A DNA stretch of 64,000 nt, from the NCBI RefSeq assembly GCF_040939455.1, contig NC_134116.1, forward strand, positions 45,213,400-45,277,399, in the 5' to 3' direction. A program made the translations under genes and the position numbers. Within the stretch, counting starts at the first letter, position 1; each line of letters starts with the position of its first letter. Shown here piece by piece: positions 49,450-60,189 of this stretch. This stretch comes from Microcebus murinus (lineage: Eukaryota > Chordata > Mammalia > Primates > Cheirogaleidae). The notes beneath the pieces are model-generated. The model saw nothing but the letters and a program-made list of their open reading frames with translations. It had not been told where the DNA came from and did no database searches.

Positions 49450-51285
49450 GCATGTTCTTATCATTAATGCAGCTTAAACATTTGCTTATGGAATTAACAT
49501 GGATTTGTGGAGTTTTCAGAAGGTTCTGCACATGTCCATGGATACTAATGGGGAAGCCCTCCAGAAAGCATGGTAGTTGAAAACCTGACAGTATATGGTT
49601 ATAAACATAACATATTTGGAATACTAAATATCCCAAGATACTGGAGACATGAGAGAAGAGTAAAAGTCATATGTGAAAAGTATGTAGAAATGGAAAAAAT
49701 ACCAAGTATCTTTTTCTTTTTAGAAAAGTATACTTATATTGAAATAATAATGACTGAAATTCTCTTCCAGTCATTGATGACTGTGAATGTGGGATCCCTT
49801 TTTAACTACTACTTGAGTGATATGGAAATCTCATGGACAAAGTACCTATTGTTAAAAGTGCACACTGACTAACCAAATTAAATAAATATTTTTCACATAG
49901 CATTTAATGGTACAAAACACCATTCCAATTCCAATATATCCACCAAGAATCATCTTTTTATGTGAGATATCTGTTATTTTATAAAATAAATTTAATGGTA
50001 TACACACATTATAGGGTTTATAAATATGTTGTAAAATATGATATAAGCCACAGAAATCCTAACAGTGAAAGATACTTCAAACTTAAAATAGATTTTTGGA
50101 TATTTGCAATGTATATTTATATGCTCATAAAACATATATATAATGTTATTATAATCTATAATCATATGTAATGATTACTTTAGAGGGCCTGAGATATAGT
50201 TTGGTATGTCACCGAAATCTAAGAGAAATTAAGGTGGAATTACAACTAGTCTTCTTATCTATTTTGTAGTACATAGAAGTCTGTATATAAGCCAAAGAAT
50301 TTTATACCTATTTAAATGCTGGGATACATTAATTTATGCCAATAAAATAGAAAAATGATACAGATACTTTAAATAGTACACTATCTCAATGTGGACTTGA
50401 TTTTAGCTTTTACTTCAATTTTATGTAATTTTTAGTTTAAAAATGTTAGAAATTTATTTACAAATGGATAAAGCATCATAAAATCAATCTAATTATTGAG
50501 GAATAATTACCTGGACTTAACTTTCTTTCTCTAGATAGTTTAGAAAAACAGTGAATTTATCTCAAACAGTAGGTGTGTGTTGCATACATTAAGTGCAGAT
50601 TAAATCTCTAAAAAATACATTAAGCAGAGACTTTCTCATTTGTTTCTTCAATTTTGTAATTAGAAGAAACCTGGAATATTCAGTGTCTACAAAATATTAG
50701 GCATGAAAGTCATACATTATTAGTCCAAAACCTCCAGGAGTTCCTTATTTAGCAGCTTAGAGATAGAGTCTGAAACTGAATTTTAGAAAAATTTTCAAAT
50801 TTCAAAATTTTCAAATTTTCAAATCTAATGAGTTTTATGAGGGAGATGAACAAACAACTGAAGGCAGAGTTTAAATGATCCATCAGCAGGTCATGTAGCT
50901 AAATTAGTGTCTTGCAATCTAAGGATGAGGACCAGTTTTTTTTTTTTTTTTTTTTTTTTAATGGACTGGATATAACAATAGAATAGGTTGTATAGAATAG
51001 AATAAATAGGTTAAAGTAGAACAAGGAGACAAAGAAAGGGAATAACTGGAAAAAAATAGAAGAGAATTAAAAATATTAGAGTGCATGGCATATAGCTAAA
51101 GTATTATTTAACTTAACTTTTATTTTAGGGGTATATTGTTTTGTGTACATGTGTGTTTTACTACATCTTGATGTGCATTGATCATTGTGAGTCAAGGTCC
51201 AAAGTTTCAAAAGCACTGGTAAGAACTAGTTCATGTTTCCATACTATGGTATGGAAATCATATATTCTTCAAAGCATTTTCATCA
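49450..51285. other. No gene recognised
   Basis: AT-rich DNA. It contains a tandem TTTTCAAA-type repeat at about 50788-50823 and a T run at 50937-50959. Frames of up to 100 codons (49570-49872, plus) lack support. Confidence 0.4.
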
Positions 51286-51289
51286 TATT

Positions 51290-51440
51290 AACTGACCTAA
51301 CAACTCATTGGGGTAAAATCTCCTATGAATCCTTGCTTACAGGTGAGTAAGTGAAGGCATAGAGAGGTGACTTACACACAGTTACCCAGCAAATAATGGT
51401 CTGTGCAGGGTTCAAACCCAGATGGGCTGTGCTTTTAGCC
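51290..51440 (-). mobile_element. MIR-family SINE, antisense
   Basis: ACAACTCATTGGGGTAAAAT, GCTTACAGGTGAGTAAGTGA, AGGCATAGAGAGGTGACTTA and GGTTCAAACCCAGATGGGCT follow the antisense MIR order closely, including the region giving rise to a splice-donor-like GTGAGTAAG. Confidence 0.75.
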
Positions 51441-52420
51441 TACTAATCTAAGGCTGCTGACAAAGATGGCAGCAGACGCAGTATTAGAGACCAGTCTTTT
51501 AATCCACAGTGTAATGCAATACTGTTTTACTTTATCAGTTACCTCTGCTATTAGCCTAAACCTCAACCCTAGGTCAGAATTTATTGATGTGTGTTTCATG
51601 GATTAATTGTCCAGACTGAATGAGGTTGAGAAGTTCTGTCCTCAGCACCTCGTCTTGGTGATTCACAATTGATTTTACATATAAATGCATTTAACAACCA
51701 TAAAGTAAATTTATCTATTTATATTTGTTCACTTATATATAAAACTCTATGATTATAAAACTATATTTAAAAAACACCTATTCCATATAACTTATTTTGG
51801 AGAATACTGGCCGAGGTCATGAATGATACCATTTGCTAAATGGGTTTTCTAATGTTATAATTAAGACTCTTAAAATGTAATTCTAGTCAGTCCTCCAATT
51901 TTAAATAAGATTCATACCAGAAATAAAAAATAAATGAATATGTGATGTCAAAGATATGCTTGCGTGTGCATGTACACTTGTTATGAAAGAGGTAAAAGTA
52001 TTTTTTAATCTGAAAAAAATACAGAAACAGGAATTTTTTAAAAAGCATACATTGTGAAAAAAGGTTCATACTTTTTCAAATTGATCTCATAGTCTAATAC
52101 GCCTATTCTCTTGGTGTATAATTATTTCCATATTTATGCCTGGAAATCAAACTGCTTTTAAGTGTACTTTCTGGCTGACTTATCTCAATTTTGACTTGAT
52201 AGGTATTTAGGACATAAAAGCTGTCTAAAACAAATGGCTAGTAGAAAATTTCACCAAATATCATTTTACTGTTTAATTTTAAGTAATTTATAGACAAGCA
52301 TTTTTTCCAAAATTTTACAGGAGTTTTATTATTGTTTTCAATGTGGTGGCTGGTTTATTTATTCATTTACTGGCATAGTTATATAAGAACTCTTCCAGTT
52401 GAGACCACAGAAAACCTTAG
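51441..52420. other. No gene or clear repeat recognised
   Basis: AT-rich DNA with short frames only. Confidence 0.4.
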
Positions 52421-52446
52421 CCCCCTATCCACCCCACCCCCACCCC
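52421..52446 (-). other. Canonical G-quadruplex motif on minus strand
   Basis: The plus strand reads CCCCCTATCCACCCC, then ACCCCCACCCC: four C runs of 4-5 with loops of 6, 1 and 1. The minus strand therefore fits the usual four-G-run rule with short loops. It stands alone in AT-rich DNA. Confidence 0.85.
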
Positions 52447-52589
52447 AGGAAGGAGAAAGCAACAACCATTGTGTTGAGTTTAATCTTAATTCAGAATGTC
52501 TCTAGAAAACACTATATGATGATTAATATCATAAATAAGACACATATTGATACCATCAGGAGAGCAAAATTTATATTCTAACTATGAAT

Positions 52590-52931
52590 TGGAAAATTAG
52601 ATAAACAAATTATGGTAGTTTATAACAATAGTATGTGACAGTGAAAAGAAGAAACCACTGATACATGCGATAGCATGATAACATGGACAGATCTCAACAG
52701 TATTATGCTAAGTGGGAAAAAAAAAAAAAAAAAAAAAACAGACCCAAAAGGCTACAAGCAGTTTGATTTCATTTCTACGACATTCTGGAAAAGGCAAAGC
52801 TATAAGGACAGAAATTACATCTGTGGTTGCCAGGAGCTGGGCTTGAGGAAGGACATTAACTACAAAGGAGCACAGGGAAAGTTTTGGGGCTGATTAAATG
52901 CTCTTTAACTTGATTGTGGTGGTGGGCTGTC
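52590..52931 (+). mobile_element. Old LINE-1 (L1M-like) 3' region, part 1
   Basis: AGCATGATAACATGGACAGA, TATTATGCTAAGTGGG with an expanded (A)n at 52718-52738, GACATTCTGGAAAAGGCAAA, TGTGGTTGCCAGGAGCTGGG and CTTGATTGTGGTGGTGGGCT match the 3' part of old LINE-1 families. Its end joins in sense to 53393 after the insert is removed. Confidence 0.75.
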
Positions 52932-53392
52932 AAAAAAAATTTTTACACTGACAGTTAAACAGGGAAGGAAGTTGTTATTCAAGACTGTTGCAATAGGTAG
53001 AGTGGTAGAACTCAACTTCATCGAAATAAAAGCTCTAAGCTAGTGGAAATGTATTGGAGGACATTAGGTAGGAGATTGCTCAATGTGATTAGGCCTTCTG
53101 AGTTTGCTAATTGGCTTTTTATCAAAGTTAGGCTCCTGTCCTTCCACTAAAACTAGGAGATAGGGACACTATCTTTTTCGATGAGTGCATTTTAAAGGAA
53201 TGTCTTTAGGGCCTTGAGAAAGACAGTCCTGAGTTGTAAAACTGGCAATGCTGCATCTCAAAGGATCAGAAAAAAATTTACAACTGCAAGTTTTCTAGAG
53301 TAAATGGTCTCTTAAAAAAAAAAAAAAAGAGGTCAGAAGCCTGTGTAAAGTTTAGTCAAGCTGAGCAGAATGATAAGGGTGTCTTGGTCAGT
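52932..53392. mobile_element. Insertion splitting the old LINE-1, LTR-like, family unknown
   Basis: The LINE-1 consensus order is broken between GTGGTGGGCTGTC and CCATGACTGTGTG, leaving about 460 bp of foreign sequence. GTTATTCAAGACTGTTGCAA and GTAGAACTCAACTTCATCGA look like antisense LTR sequence. It includes an A run at 53314-53328. Not identified further. Confidence 0.45.
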
Positions 53393-53500
53393 TTCCATGA
53401 CTGTGTGTTTGGTCACAATTCATAGAACTCTATACTCCTAAAGGGGTGAATTTTCCTGTAGGCAAATCATAACTTAATAAACCTGATATTAAAAAAAAAA
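53393..53500 (+). mobile_element. Old LINE-1 (L1M-like) 3' end, part 2
   Basis: GTTTGGTCACAATTCATAGA, ACTCTATACTCCTAAAGGGG, TGAATTTTCCTGTAGGCAAA and CATAACTTAATAAACCTG, then an A run, match the terminal 3'UTR of old LINE-1s (aaactcatcgaactgtaca...tgaattttactgtatgtaaat...aataaa). Confidence 0.75.
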
Positions 53501-53563
53501 CACAGCTTAGAAAGATGTCATCTTTGGAATAAAACAAGAGCAGTAGAATCATGATGCCATGTG

Positions 53564-54100
53564 TCGATGGAAAAATGCACACTCTAAAATAATTTAAAAA
53601 GGTTTATTCTGAGTCAAATGTGGGCTATCATAGCCCAGGGGGACAAGTTCTCAAGAGGTCTTGAGAAAATGCACCTGAAACAGCCAAATTACAGTTTAGT
53701 TTTATACATTTATAGGGACCGGAATTACAGGTAAAATCATAAATCAATACATGGAAGGAATACATTGGTTCAGCCCAAAAAGATGGGGCATCTCAAAGTG
53801 GGACCTTACAAGTCATAAGTGGGTTTTAGGGAATCTTTAGTGGGCATTTGGTTGAAAGAGTCAAGTTTTGTCTAAAGACCTGAAGTCAGTGGAAATGAAT
53901 GTTTGAATTAAGAAAAGGGGGTCTTCTATGTCTCATGTATTGCTATACTGGAATTAGGTTAGGAAGTAAACCACATTATATTGGGTTAGTAAAACCCATT
54001 TAATGAGATTTTATCATTTGTAAGCATGACTCACCAAGCTTCTTAAAAGGAATTTGGGCAATAGGGAAATAGGTCAGAGTTCAGTCCTTACATGGAAAAA
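53564..54100 (-). mobile_element. LTR (ERV-like) remnant, antisense
   Basis: On the minus strand an AATAAA (within CAGAATAAACCTTTTTAAAT) lies near the LTR 3' end, as in many LTRs. The plus strand reads GGTTTATTCTGAGTCAAATG, GTTTTATACATTTATAGGGA, ACATTGGTTCAGCCCAAAAA and AAGAGTCAAGTTTTGTCTAA, an order familiar from mammalian ERV LTRs. I am unsure of the subfamily. The upstream boundary is uncertain and no viral coding sequence is seen. Confidence 0.6.
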
Positions 54101-55430
54101 GTGAGATTATAATCCCACCAGAAATGAGTCCTTTTCTCTTCTATGTATAGAACATCTACCACCTTTCTTTAGTGACATGATAACTTAACAACTTAATGTA
54201 TTCCCAGATATCAGGCCTCTGCTCAGAAAAACAAAATAGAAAGTACAGTTGCTACAGATAATGAAATATGTTTGCTTGCATATGTTTCTGTTTCTTGAGT
54301 GGTTAAGAAAACCAAGAAGCTGATACCCAGAGGAATGTATTTGATTTAAAAAAATCAATAAAATAATATATCTAAATCTATCCCTTAACTCACTATTCCC
54401 ACCACTTCACAGAATTGGAGCGATTGTCCTAGTTTTTCACCGACATCCAATGTACATAGTTAGGTAAAAAGTATCTCAGGGGGAGTGAGCTTTGCCTTAT
54501 TGAATGTCCTTGTTTCTCAGAATGCAATAGTACCGTACCAGAAAAAGACAATTTCTGTATGTTGACTCCTGTACTGCTGAATGCTTTATTTTAATTCCAG
54601 AACCAGAGAGCATCTATTCTCCTTGTAGTAGTGATCAGAGGGCAAACTCATTTACACCATGGAGTAATGGCAAGGAGTTTTAGATGCAGGGAACTAAGAT
54701 CTCCAGAGAACAGCACACTTTATGTATGTTATTAACAGGATTCACAAGTATCTCTCCCCTGCTTCAGTTGCTTCATTGAAAACACAAAAGGCTCATTTAC
54801 CAGCACCCATAGGCAAAAGAATCATAGAACCAATCAGTCAATACACTTACTTCCCCCTTAGGCTCCTTCATGACCTTGAGAAGAGTGATGAATGATTTAA
54901 AGGATGGAACAGACAGATTTCATGATAAACCAAAAAAAAATTGTGTTCTGCTGCACGATGAAGAGAGAAATAAAATGGAGAAAGCTAGATATATGTTTAG
55001 TTTAAATAAGACCCAATAAATTCTATAACTGCTTTGTACAGTCTTGGCCCCGATTAGAGGTACTCATCCTGCACAGTAATCAGGACTTTCTCTATAAACC
55101 TCAGCCTGTTACAGTTCTTACCACATTTACTTTCTCAATATGATAGTACTTTACAGCTATCTACTAGATTATGGCCAGAGTTCCTAGCAGTTATTGATAA
55201 CCAAACCATAGACTTTATATCTCGACCAGCACAGGCAGGAGGAAGGCAATCAGCACAGTGAATTTCCTAGCCTGGATATATCTTCCTGCAACTTGAAGAT
55301 GATGACTCAGTTCTACAATTGAGCTTGTGATTCTCACTGTGGTAAAACTTCTTATGTCATTTTTATTTTTAGCTCTTTGGCACAATTATAGAAAATGATT
55401 GTAGAAAAATCACAGCTTCTGTAAGGAGGA
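54101..55430. other. No gene recognised between LTR and retrocopy
   Basis: Moderately AT-rich sequence of ordinary complexity. It could include more ERV-derived DNA near 54160-54240. No exon pairs or RNA genes seen. Confidence 0.4.
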
Positions 55431-55445
55431 GCCCTGCCTGCTTTT
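55431..55445. repeat. Target-site duplication of cyclin I retrocopy, left copy
   Basis: GCCCTGCCTGCTTTT, exact match to 58290-58304. In the retrocopy's sense it is AAAAGCAGGCAGGGC directly after the poly(A) tail. Confidence 0.97.
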
Positions 55446-55473
55446 ATTTTTTTTTATTTTTTTTTTTTTTTTT
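55446..55473 (-). other. Poly(A) tail of retrocopy (T run on plus strand)
   Basis: A T-rich run with two isolated A lies between the left target-site duplication and the 3'UTR end (AAGGACAACTTT on the plus strand). A long, little-mutated tail fits a fairly recent insertion. Confidence 0.9.
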
Positions 55474-56623
55474 AAGGACAACTTTTTATTGCTACCAGAG
55501 GCTTTTATCATCAGTACATGGTGTGACTGCAATACCTTTTCCAGACTGTAAAAGGAGCTCAGGATCCAGAGGTCATTAAGAGAAATACAGGGGGGCTGAG
55601 AAGGCAAGGGGAATAACTTTTGTCAAGGAAATCCTAACAGTTTAACATAAAACTAGGGTACTGAATACAGTTATTACATGTTATAGACTCAAATCATAGA
55701 GCTGCTCCAACACTTAGACAGTCTCTCCTACGATTATTGAGTGAAAACTGAGCAGTTACAAAAACCTTAATTTTAGTTATTACATACATGTTTCTTTGGT
55801 GAGCACCTGGATATATTAACTTTATCACAAATTCTCTTATGCAAATTCAAAGATGCTTTCAACAAATCTAAGAGTATCCTAATTACATGCCACTTTTAAA
55901 TTTCACTTTAAGATAAACAAAAATGAAAACGGTAATTATTTTTAAACTGTAGAAATTGAAATGAGACAAACATAAAATCAATGTGATAATATTTTCTATT
56001 GTCTATATTCTTTTTCTATTACCACCTCTGATTCATATTGGACAGCTCCCTCCAAAGTACCCTTTTCAGATTAACTGGAATTTCAATCATGGATTAAACA
56101 TGGCTGTCACACTGAAATAATCTGTTCATTAAATTGCTAAAAAATAATTTTTGGGGTTTCCTATTCAGTAGAAGTCAGCATAGGTAAACATGCATAAAAT
56201 TCATTAAGTACTCAATGGAGAAGCAAGCAAAAGGAAAAATAAATCAGGACACTGGAGACAGTTTTGCTAGCTATGAATTTTGGAACTTTTTAAAAAAACA
56301 TTAAATGTGAATTTTTTACATGGGGCAAGCTATATTACATTCCAGCAGAAAAAGAGTACAACTGACATACTAAAAAGAAATTTGCTTATTAAAAAATTTT
56401 GCATCTTTTGGATTTTTTATATCTTTTTTTTTTTTTTTTTTGGTCTTTAAGTGCTTAAATAACGTTGAATTAGCTGGACAAGTAAATGAGGGGTTTTTTT
56501 TCTGGCTCACTTCAAATCAGCCTGATAAGGCATATATCCTTCTATAGCCTTTCCTGGTCTTGCCTGTTCTCATCCCCAGAGTAGTCTACCTTAGTTTGCA
56601 CTTGAAGGTAACACTTATTGAAT
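55474..56623 (-). other. CCNI: 3'UTR of cyclin I retrocopy
   Basis: About 1.15 kb of AT-rich non-coding sequence continues from the stop codon to the poly(A) signal, with a T run on the plus strand at about 56426-56441. No repeat element interrupts it, consistent with an mRNA 3'UTR copied whole. Confidence 0.8.
55485..55490 (-). promoter_or_regulatory. AATAAA polyadenylation signal of retrocopy
   Basis: TTTATT on the plus strand reads AATAAA in sense (GCAATAAAAAGTTGTCCTT), 11 nt before the poly(A) tail, the usual distance. Confidence 0.9.
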
Positions 56624-57757
56624 CTACATGACAGAAACAGGCTGCAAAGGTGGACAAGGGGAAACATGTCCCTCTTGTCTTGACAAATCAGTGCCACACA
56701 CAGAACCCACATTTTCTGAAGCATTATCTTCATTATAGAGCCGTTTGATTCCATCATAGAAGTCATCCACTTCCATTTCCTCTACTTTGCGCTTAGCAGA
56801 GGTGTGCTTGCACCCACTGGCAGCTGGGAGATGATGGTAGAAGGCTGCTGTACCTCTGACTGGCACTTCTGGCTTGCTGTTGTCCTTGGAGAAATCTGAG
56901 CCTGGGACAGAGGAGGGATGTAATCTGAACACTCCTTTGTCACAGGTCACCAAGGTGTGCTTGAGGGGACGGTAGACATAAACGGAATTTAGAGGCAGGG
57001 AAGACTGCAGAGTAGAAAGGTGATGTGCCACAAGCTCCCGACAGTGGATCAACTGGGAGCTATCCATCTGTGCTTTCTGAAGCAATTCAATTGTAAGAGG
57101 AAGCCAATCAGGAATAAGTTTCTCCATTTCCAAACTAACCATGGCTAAAGCAAGCATGGATCCTTTGAATTGTAGAAGCTGGTTGCAGGCCATACAGTGA
57201 AGTAGTTGCTTGGTGAGGACCGCCAAATGTTGAGACGGGCTCAATTTGGGCAAATTGAAAAGTAACTGAGGCCTAGTTGACACTGCAATGGCATGGAAAA
57301 TGTGAAGAAAATCCAATGGTGTGGCTGTGTGAAGATCCCAATTCAACTTATCCAGAATAATTCTCTCCATTCTCAGAATTTCAGATGAGGAACATCCACA
57401 GAAACTGTCTCTTGCCAATACTTTCAGTACTGGAATTCTCTCATCTTCCTCAACAGTCTTGGCAGCTAGGAAAAAACAGCTGATTGCAATACAACTCAAG
57501 TATTTTGGATGGGCCTTTACAGTAGCTAAAAACCTGTCCAAAAGACTGCTAGCCAGAGCAAATGTTTCCGGGTAAAGGTTGAATTGGTACTTGAGTTTGG
57601 CCAACCACTGAATTACTTCATCTCTCTGGGATGGAGAAACATTCTGATTTGTAGGCATTTTCGGCACATTGACCTTCCACATCTGGGCTTCCCTAGAGAT
57701 TGCCTTTTCCAATAGGAAAGACAATCTCTGGTTTTCCAAAGGTCCTGGAAACTTCAT
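56624..57757 (-). CDS. CCNI: Cyclin I, intact intronless retrocopy (377 aa)
   Basis: An uninterrupted 377-codon frame, the length of cyclin I as I know it. It opens MKFPGPLENQRLSF and ends PLQPVSVM. The N-terminal cyclin box spans about residues 40-142: RDEVIQWLAKLKYQF at 45-59, YPETFALASSLLDRFL at 62-77, and FFLAAKTVEEDERIP at 95-109 with the conserved Lys100 and following acidic residues. A second helical region follows to about 255. The tail includes a polar segment (about 280-300) and KRKVEEMEVDDFYDGIKRLY at 322-341. Cyclin I is an atypical cyclin, reported to bind CDK5 and to be abundant in post-mitotic cells. The start has A at -3. No frameshift or stop has accumulated, so this is a recent copy or one under selection. 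Expression is unknown. Confidence 0.93.
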   Translation of the reverse strand: MKFPGPLENQRLSFLLEKAISREAQMWKVNVPKMPTNQNVSPSQRDEVIQWLAKLKYQFNLYPETFALASSLLDRFLATVKAHPKYLSCIAISCFFLAAKTVEEDERIPVLKVLARDSFCGCSSSEILRMERIILDKLNWDLHTATPLDFLHIFHAIAVSTRPQLLFNLPKLSPSQHLAVLTKQLLHCMACNQLLQFKGSMLALAMVSLEMEKLIPDWLPLTIELLQKAQMDSSQLIHCRELVAHHLSTLQSSLPLNSVYVYRPLKHTLVTCDKGVFRLHPSSVPGSDFSKDNSKPEVPVRGTAAFYHHLPAASGCKHTSAKRKVEEMEVDDFYDGIKRLYNEDNASENVGSVCGTDLSRQEGHVSPCPPLQPVSVM

Positions 57758-58289
57758 GATATCCTCTGGATCTGCCTGCCACCCAGCTTGATGTAGCTAC
57801 CTCTTCCTCCTCCTCCTCCTCCTCCTCGGCAGTGCTGTAGGCCTCACAGTGGTGACGCGGGGTCATCCGGGGACCCGTTACCACCGCATGCTCCTCGGCG
57901 CGCGGCGGCGGGGCGCGGGCCGGGCCGGCTGAGGAGGGAGGCGAGGGGACCGGGCCGCGGGGCGCAGGCGCAGGCGCGGGACGCACGGCTGCGGCCGGCG
58001 GGCCAGTCAGCGAATTAGTTCCATGGCGCCCCCGGGCCTGAGGCCGCCGCTCGAGCCCGGGTGCGGAGGGGGCTCCCAGTCGCCATAGGGCGGCGGGGGC
58101 CGGGGAGAGGCGGGGGGGGAGACCGGCTCTGCCCCTGCCCGGGGGAAGCGCCTCCGAGGGGAAATGGTGAAAGGGGGGGAAAGGGGGAAAAAGGAAAAAA
58201 AAAAAAGGAAGGGGAAAGGGGGAAAAAATAAGAAAAAGCGAGACAGAGGCGCAACCGCGTCCGCTCGCGGGGAAGGCTGGGGAGGGAGG
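57758..58289 (-). promoter_or_regulatory. CCNI: GC- and CpG-rich 5'UTR of the retrocopy
   Basis: In sense it runs from a pyrimidine-rich start through CG-dense sequence (57840-58140; plus strand CGGCGCGCGGCGGCGGGGCG at about 57897) to a GAG repeat (57803-57826) and GGATATCATG. CpG dinucleotides are unusually well kept for retroposed DNA in an AT-rich region. It may act as a CpG island and so as a promoter, but that is inference. An open frame of 239 codons crossing it (57693-58412) is a composition artefact. Confidence 0.75.
58071..58222 (+). other. G-run cluster with G-quadruplex potential (plus strand)
   Basis: GGCGGCGGGGGCCGGGGAGA followed by GGCGGGGGGGAGACC (58090-58123), then AAAGGGGGGGAAAGGGGGAA (about 58170-58189) and GGGGAAAGGGGG (58211-58222). 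G runs lie on the strand opposite the cyclin I sense strand. Confidence 0.75.
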
Positions 58290-58304
58290 GCCCTGCCTGC
58301 TTTT
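58290..58304. repeat. Target-site duplication of cyclin I retrocopy, right copy
   Basis: GCCCTGCCTGCTTTT, followed by AAGAGG, so the sense-strand cut site is CTCTT/AAAAGC. Confidence 0.97.
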
Positions 58305-60143
58305 AAGAGGTTCTAAACGTTGGGGAAACTCACATACACTGTGCAGTGCATTTCTTGGTGGAGAAAGGCAGATAAAAATTTGTTTAAGAAAGGAAGAAAA
58401 GCAAAATTGCAAGACAGTTTATCTTTTCTATTCTCCACCCTCTCTTTCTTGAACCCTGCCTTCTGTTCCCTTTGCCTCAGCTGTTACCAGAAGTCCTCAC
58501 TCTTCTAAGGCCTACCTTTCAAACATCACCTGCCTGTGATTCATGAATCTATGTCCTAAGTGTGTAGCAGAACTAAGATTGGTGAACGTACAGTTGATGA
58601 GAATGACAATCTGGAGTAGCTGGTCTCCCACATCCCTCTCACTGAGATGCAAGTGAGCAAAATGTATTAGCATAATAGCCAGAGGTGTTTGCAAGCTGAG
58701 TTCAGTAAAACCATGTCAGAGTAATTTGATATATCATAGAGTAACTTTTCAAAAGAATGACAAAATATGGGCGCAAACTTTTGGGACATTACTTATGTAA
58801 CAATATCTCATCATTAACCACATTATGTATATGATTGTCCCTTGATTTAAAAACAATTTGATAACTTTAGGGTTTGCAACAATAGATTTTTTAGATATTA
58901 TGGAGAAAATGACATTAACATTTCTCAAATAGGGTATTTTTTTTAGTAGTTTTAGCAATATAGGCATGCTTTAACTTCTCAGCCAGTGTCTAGTTTATTT
59001 TCAATACCAGGGATAGTGTAAAATAGAGATACGAATGGGCAATCTAGGTAATATTGAATAACATAACTCATACATAATTGTCACTTCTGAGAGTATATTA
59101 GAAATGAGTGCATTAGTACTAATATAACTATTACTTCTGTTTGGCAGTAGCTAGAACTACTGCTACTTTTGGTAACTTCCTATTATTACTGAGTACATGT
59201 TATTTATGAGGGTACTCTATACTTGCAAATCAGTATATTCCTTATTTGAAAGTTTCAAAATGCTTTTAATAACATCTCCCTATTATATAATACAAATATT
59301 CTCATGCTTCCTTTCCTACTTTATGTTTGTTAAAAAATGTCTGCTGTAGAAAATAGAATATAGCAATTTTTTTCTAGGGCAGAAAGCACATCTCCGTTTT
59401 TAATGCATGAGCAGGCGTTTTGGTTCATTAAGCCCAGTGGCACTGATAGTAAACTAAAGAGGAATGAAAGGAAGAGGAGCTGAAATACCATCATCCCACT
59501 AATGATACTGAAGCTGCTCAGCTTTACTGGGAGGCTGCCCAGACATTCCCTAATAGAAGCCATGATCCGGGATATGAACTTGGTGTTGTGGTGCCAAAAT
59601 TGCAAATCCAGAAAAAAAAAGGCATTGCTAGAAGATTGTCTGGAATAATTTAAAGGAATATCTAGAAGTATGGTATGTGTGTGTATGTTATTATACTTGT
59701 GATGGGTGAATTACAGAGAAATTCTATCCAAAAAAGGATAGAAATAGGATACAACAAATAATGCAAGTGAGGAGTATTCTGTTATTTTAAGACTGTGTCA
59801 AGTAAGAATAGCAATTGTATCACCAGGATATATGGATCTTAGGTTGCATGAATTACAGAATATCTAGATAGCTCAGTGTCACTTTTGTATTTGAAACACT
59901 TAGCTCCTGAATGTTAAACAGTTTCTGATAAATGTAAATTTTTTGAAGAAAGGAACAAAATGCATGGCTCTTCAAATAGCCACACATTTCAACATATATC
60001 ATAGTCCTATTAGGTATTTACTGACAGCTATAATAATTAACATTATTATTTCTTTCATAAATGAATATTATTGTTCCCAGTTCACCCCTGCAAATGAGGG
60101 AATACATAGAAATGTGCTCTTTGAAACTGGAAGGAAGAAAACA
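58305..60143. other. No gene or clear repeat recognised
   Basis: AT-rich sequence flanking the retrocopy. 59390-59600 is of more even composition, without a repeat signature. A 91-codon minus-strand frame there (59330-59605) has no recognised domain. Confidence 0.4.
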
Positions 60144-60189
60144 GATTCTCTGTTCAAATTGGGCTCATGCCCAGTTTGAACAGAGAATC
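60144..60189. repeat. Near-perfect hairpin, 21-bp arms, 4-nt loop
   Basis: 60144-60164 (GATTCTCTGTTCAAATTGGGC) pairs with 60169-60189 with one mismatch, around TCAT. A transcript of it would form a tight stem. Confidence 0.95.

Larger units (their letters stand above)
55446..58289 (-). mobile_element. CCNI: Complete processed cyclin I mRNA insertion
   Basis: About 2.84 kb inserted by LINE-1 machinery. In sense order it has about 532 nt of GC-rich 5'UTR, an 1134-nt coding region, about 1150 nt of 3'UTR, an AATAAA signal and a poly(A) tail. Exact 15-bp target-site duplications flank it, and the empty site reads TT/AAAAGC in sense, the classic LINE-1 endonuclease preference. There are no introns. 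No retroelement interrupts it. The insertion looks full length, because the extra sequence reaches far upstream of the start codon. Confidence 0.95.

Noticed and set aside
51330..51356. Strong splice-donor-like TTACAGGTGAGTAAG
   Set aside because: It is the antisense MIR consensus region TTACAGATGAGGAAA mutated, with no convincing acceptor nearby.
57693..58412. 239-codon minus-strand frame rich in P, A and R
   Set aside because: It spans the retrocopy 5'UTR, its boundary and flanking DNA, and overlaps the cyclin I start in another frame. Composition reflects GC-rich 5'UTR, not a protein.
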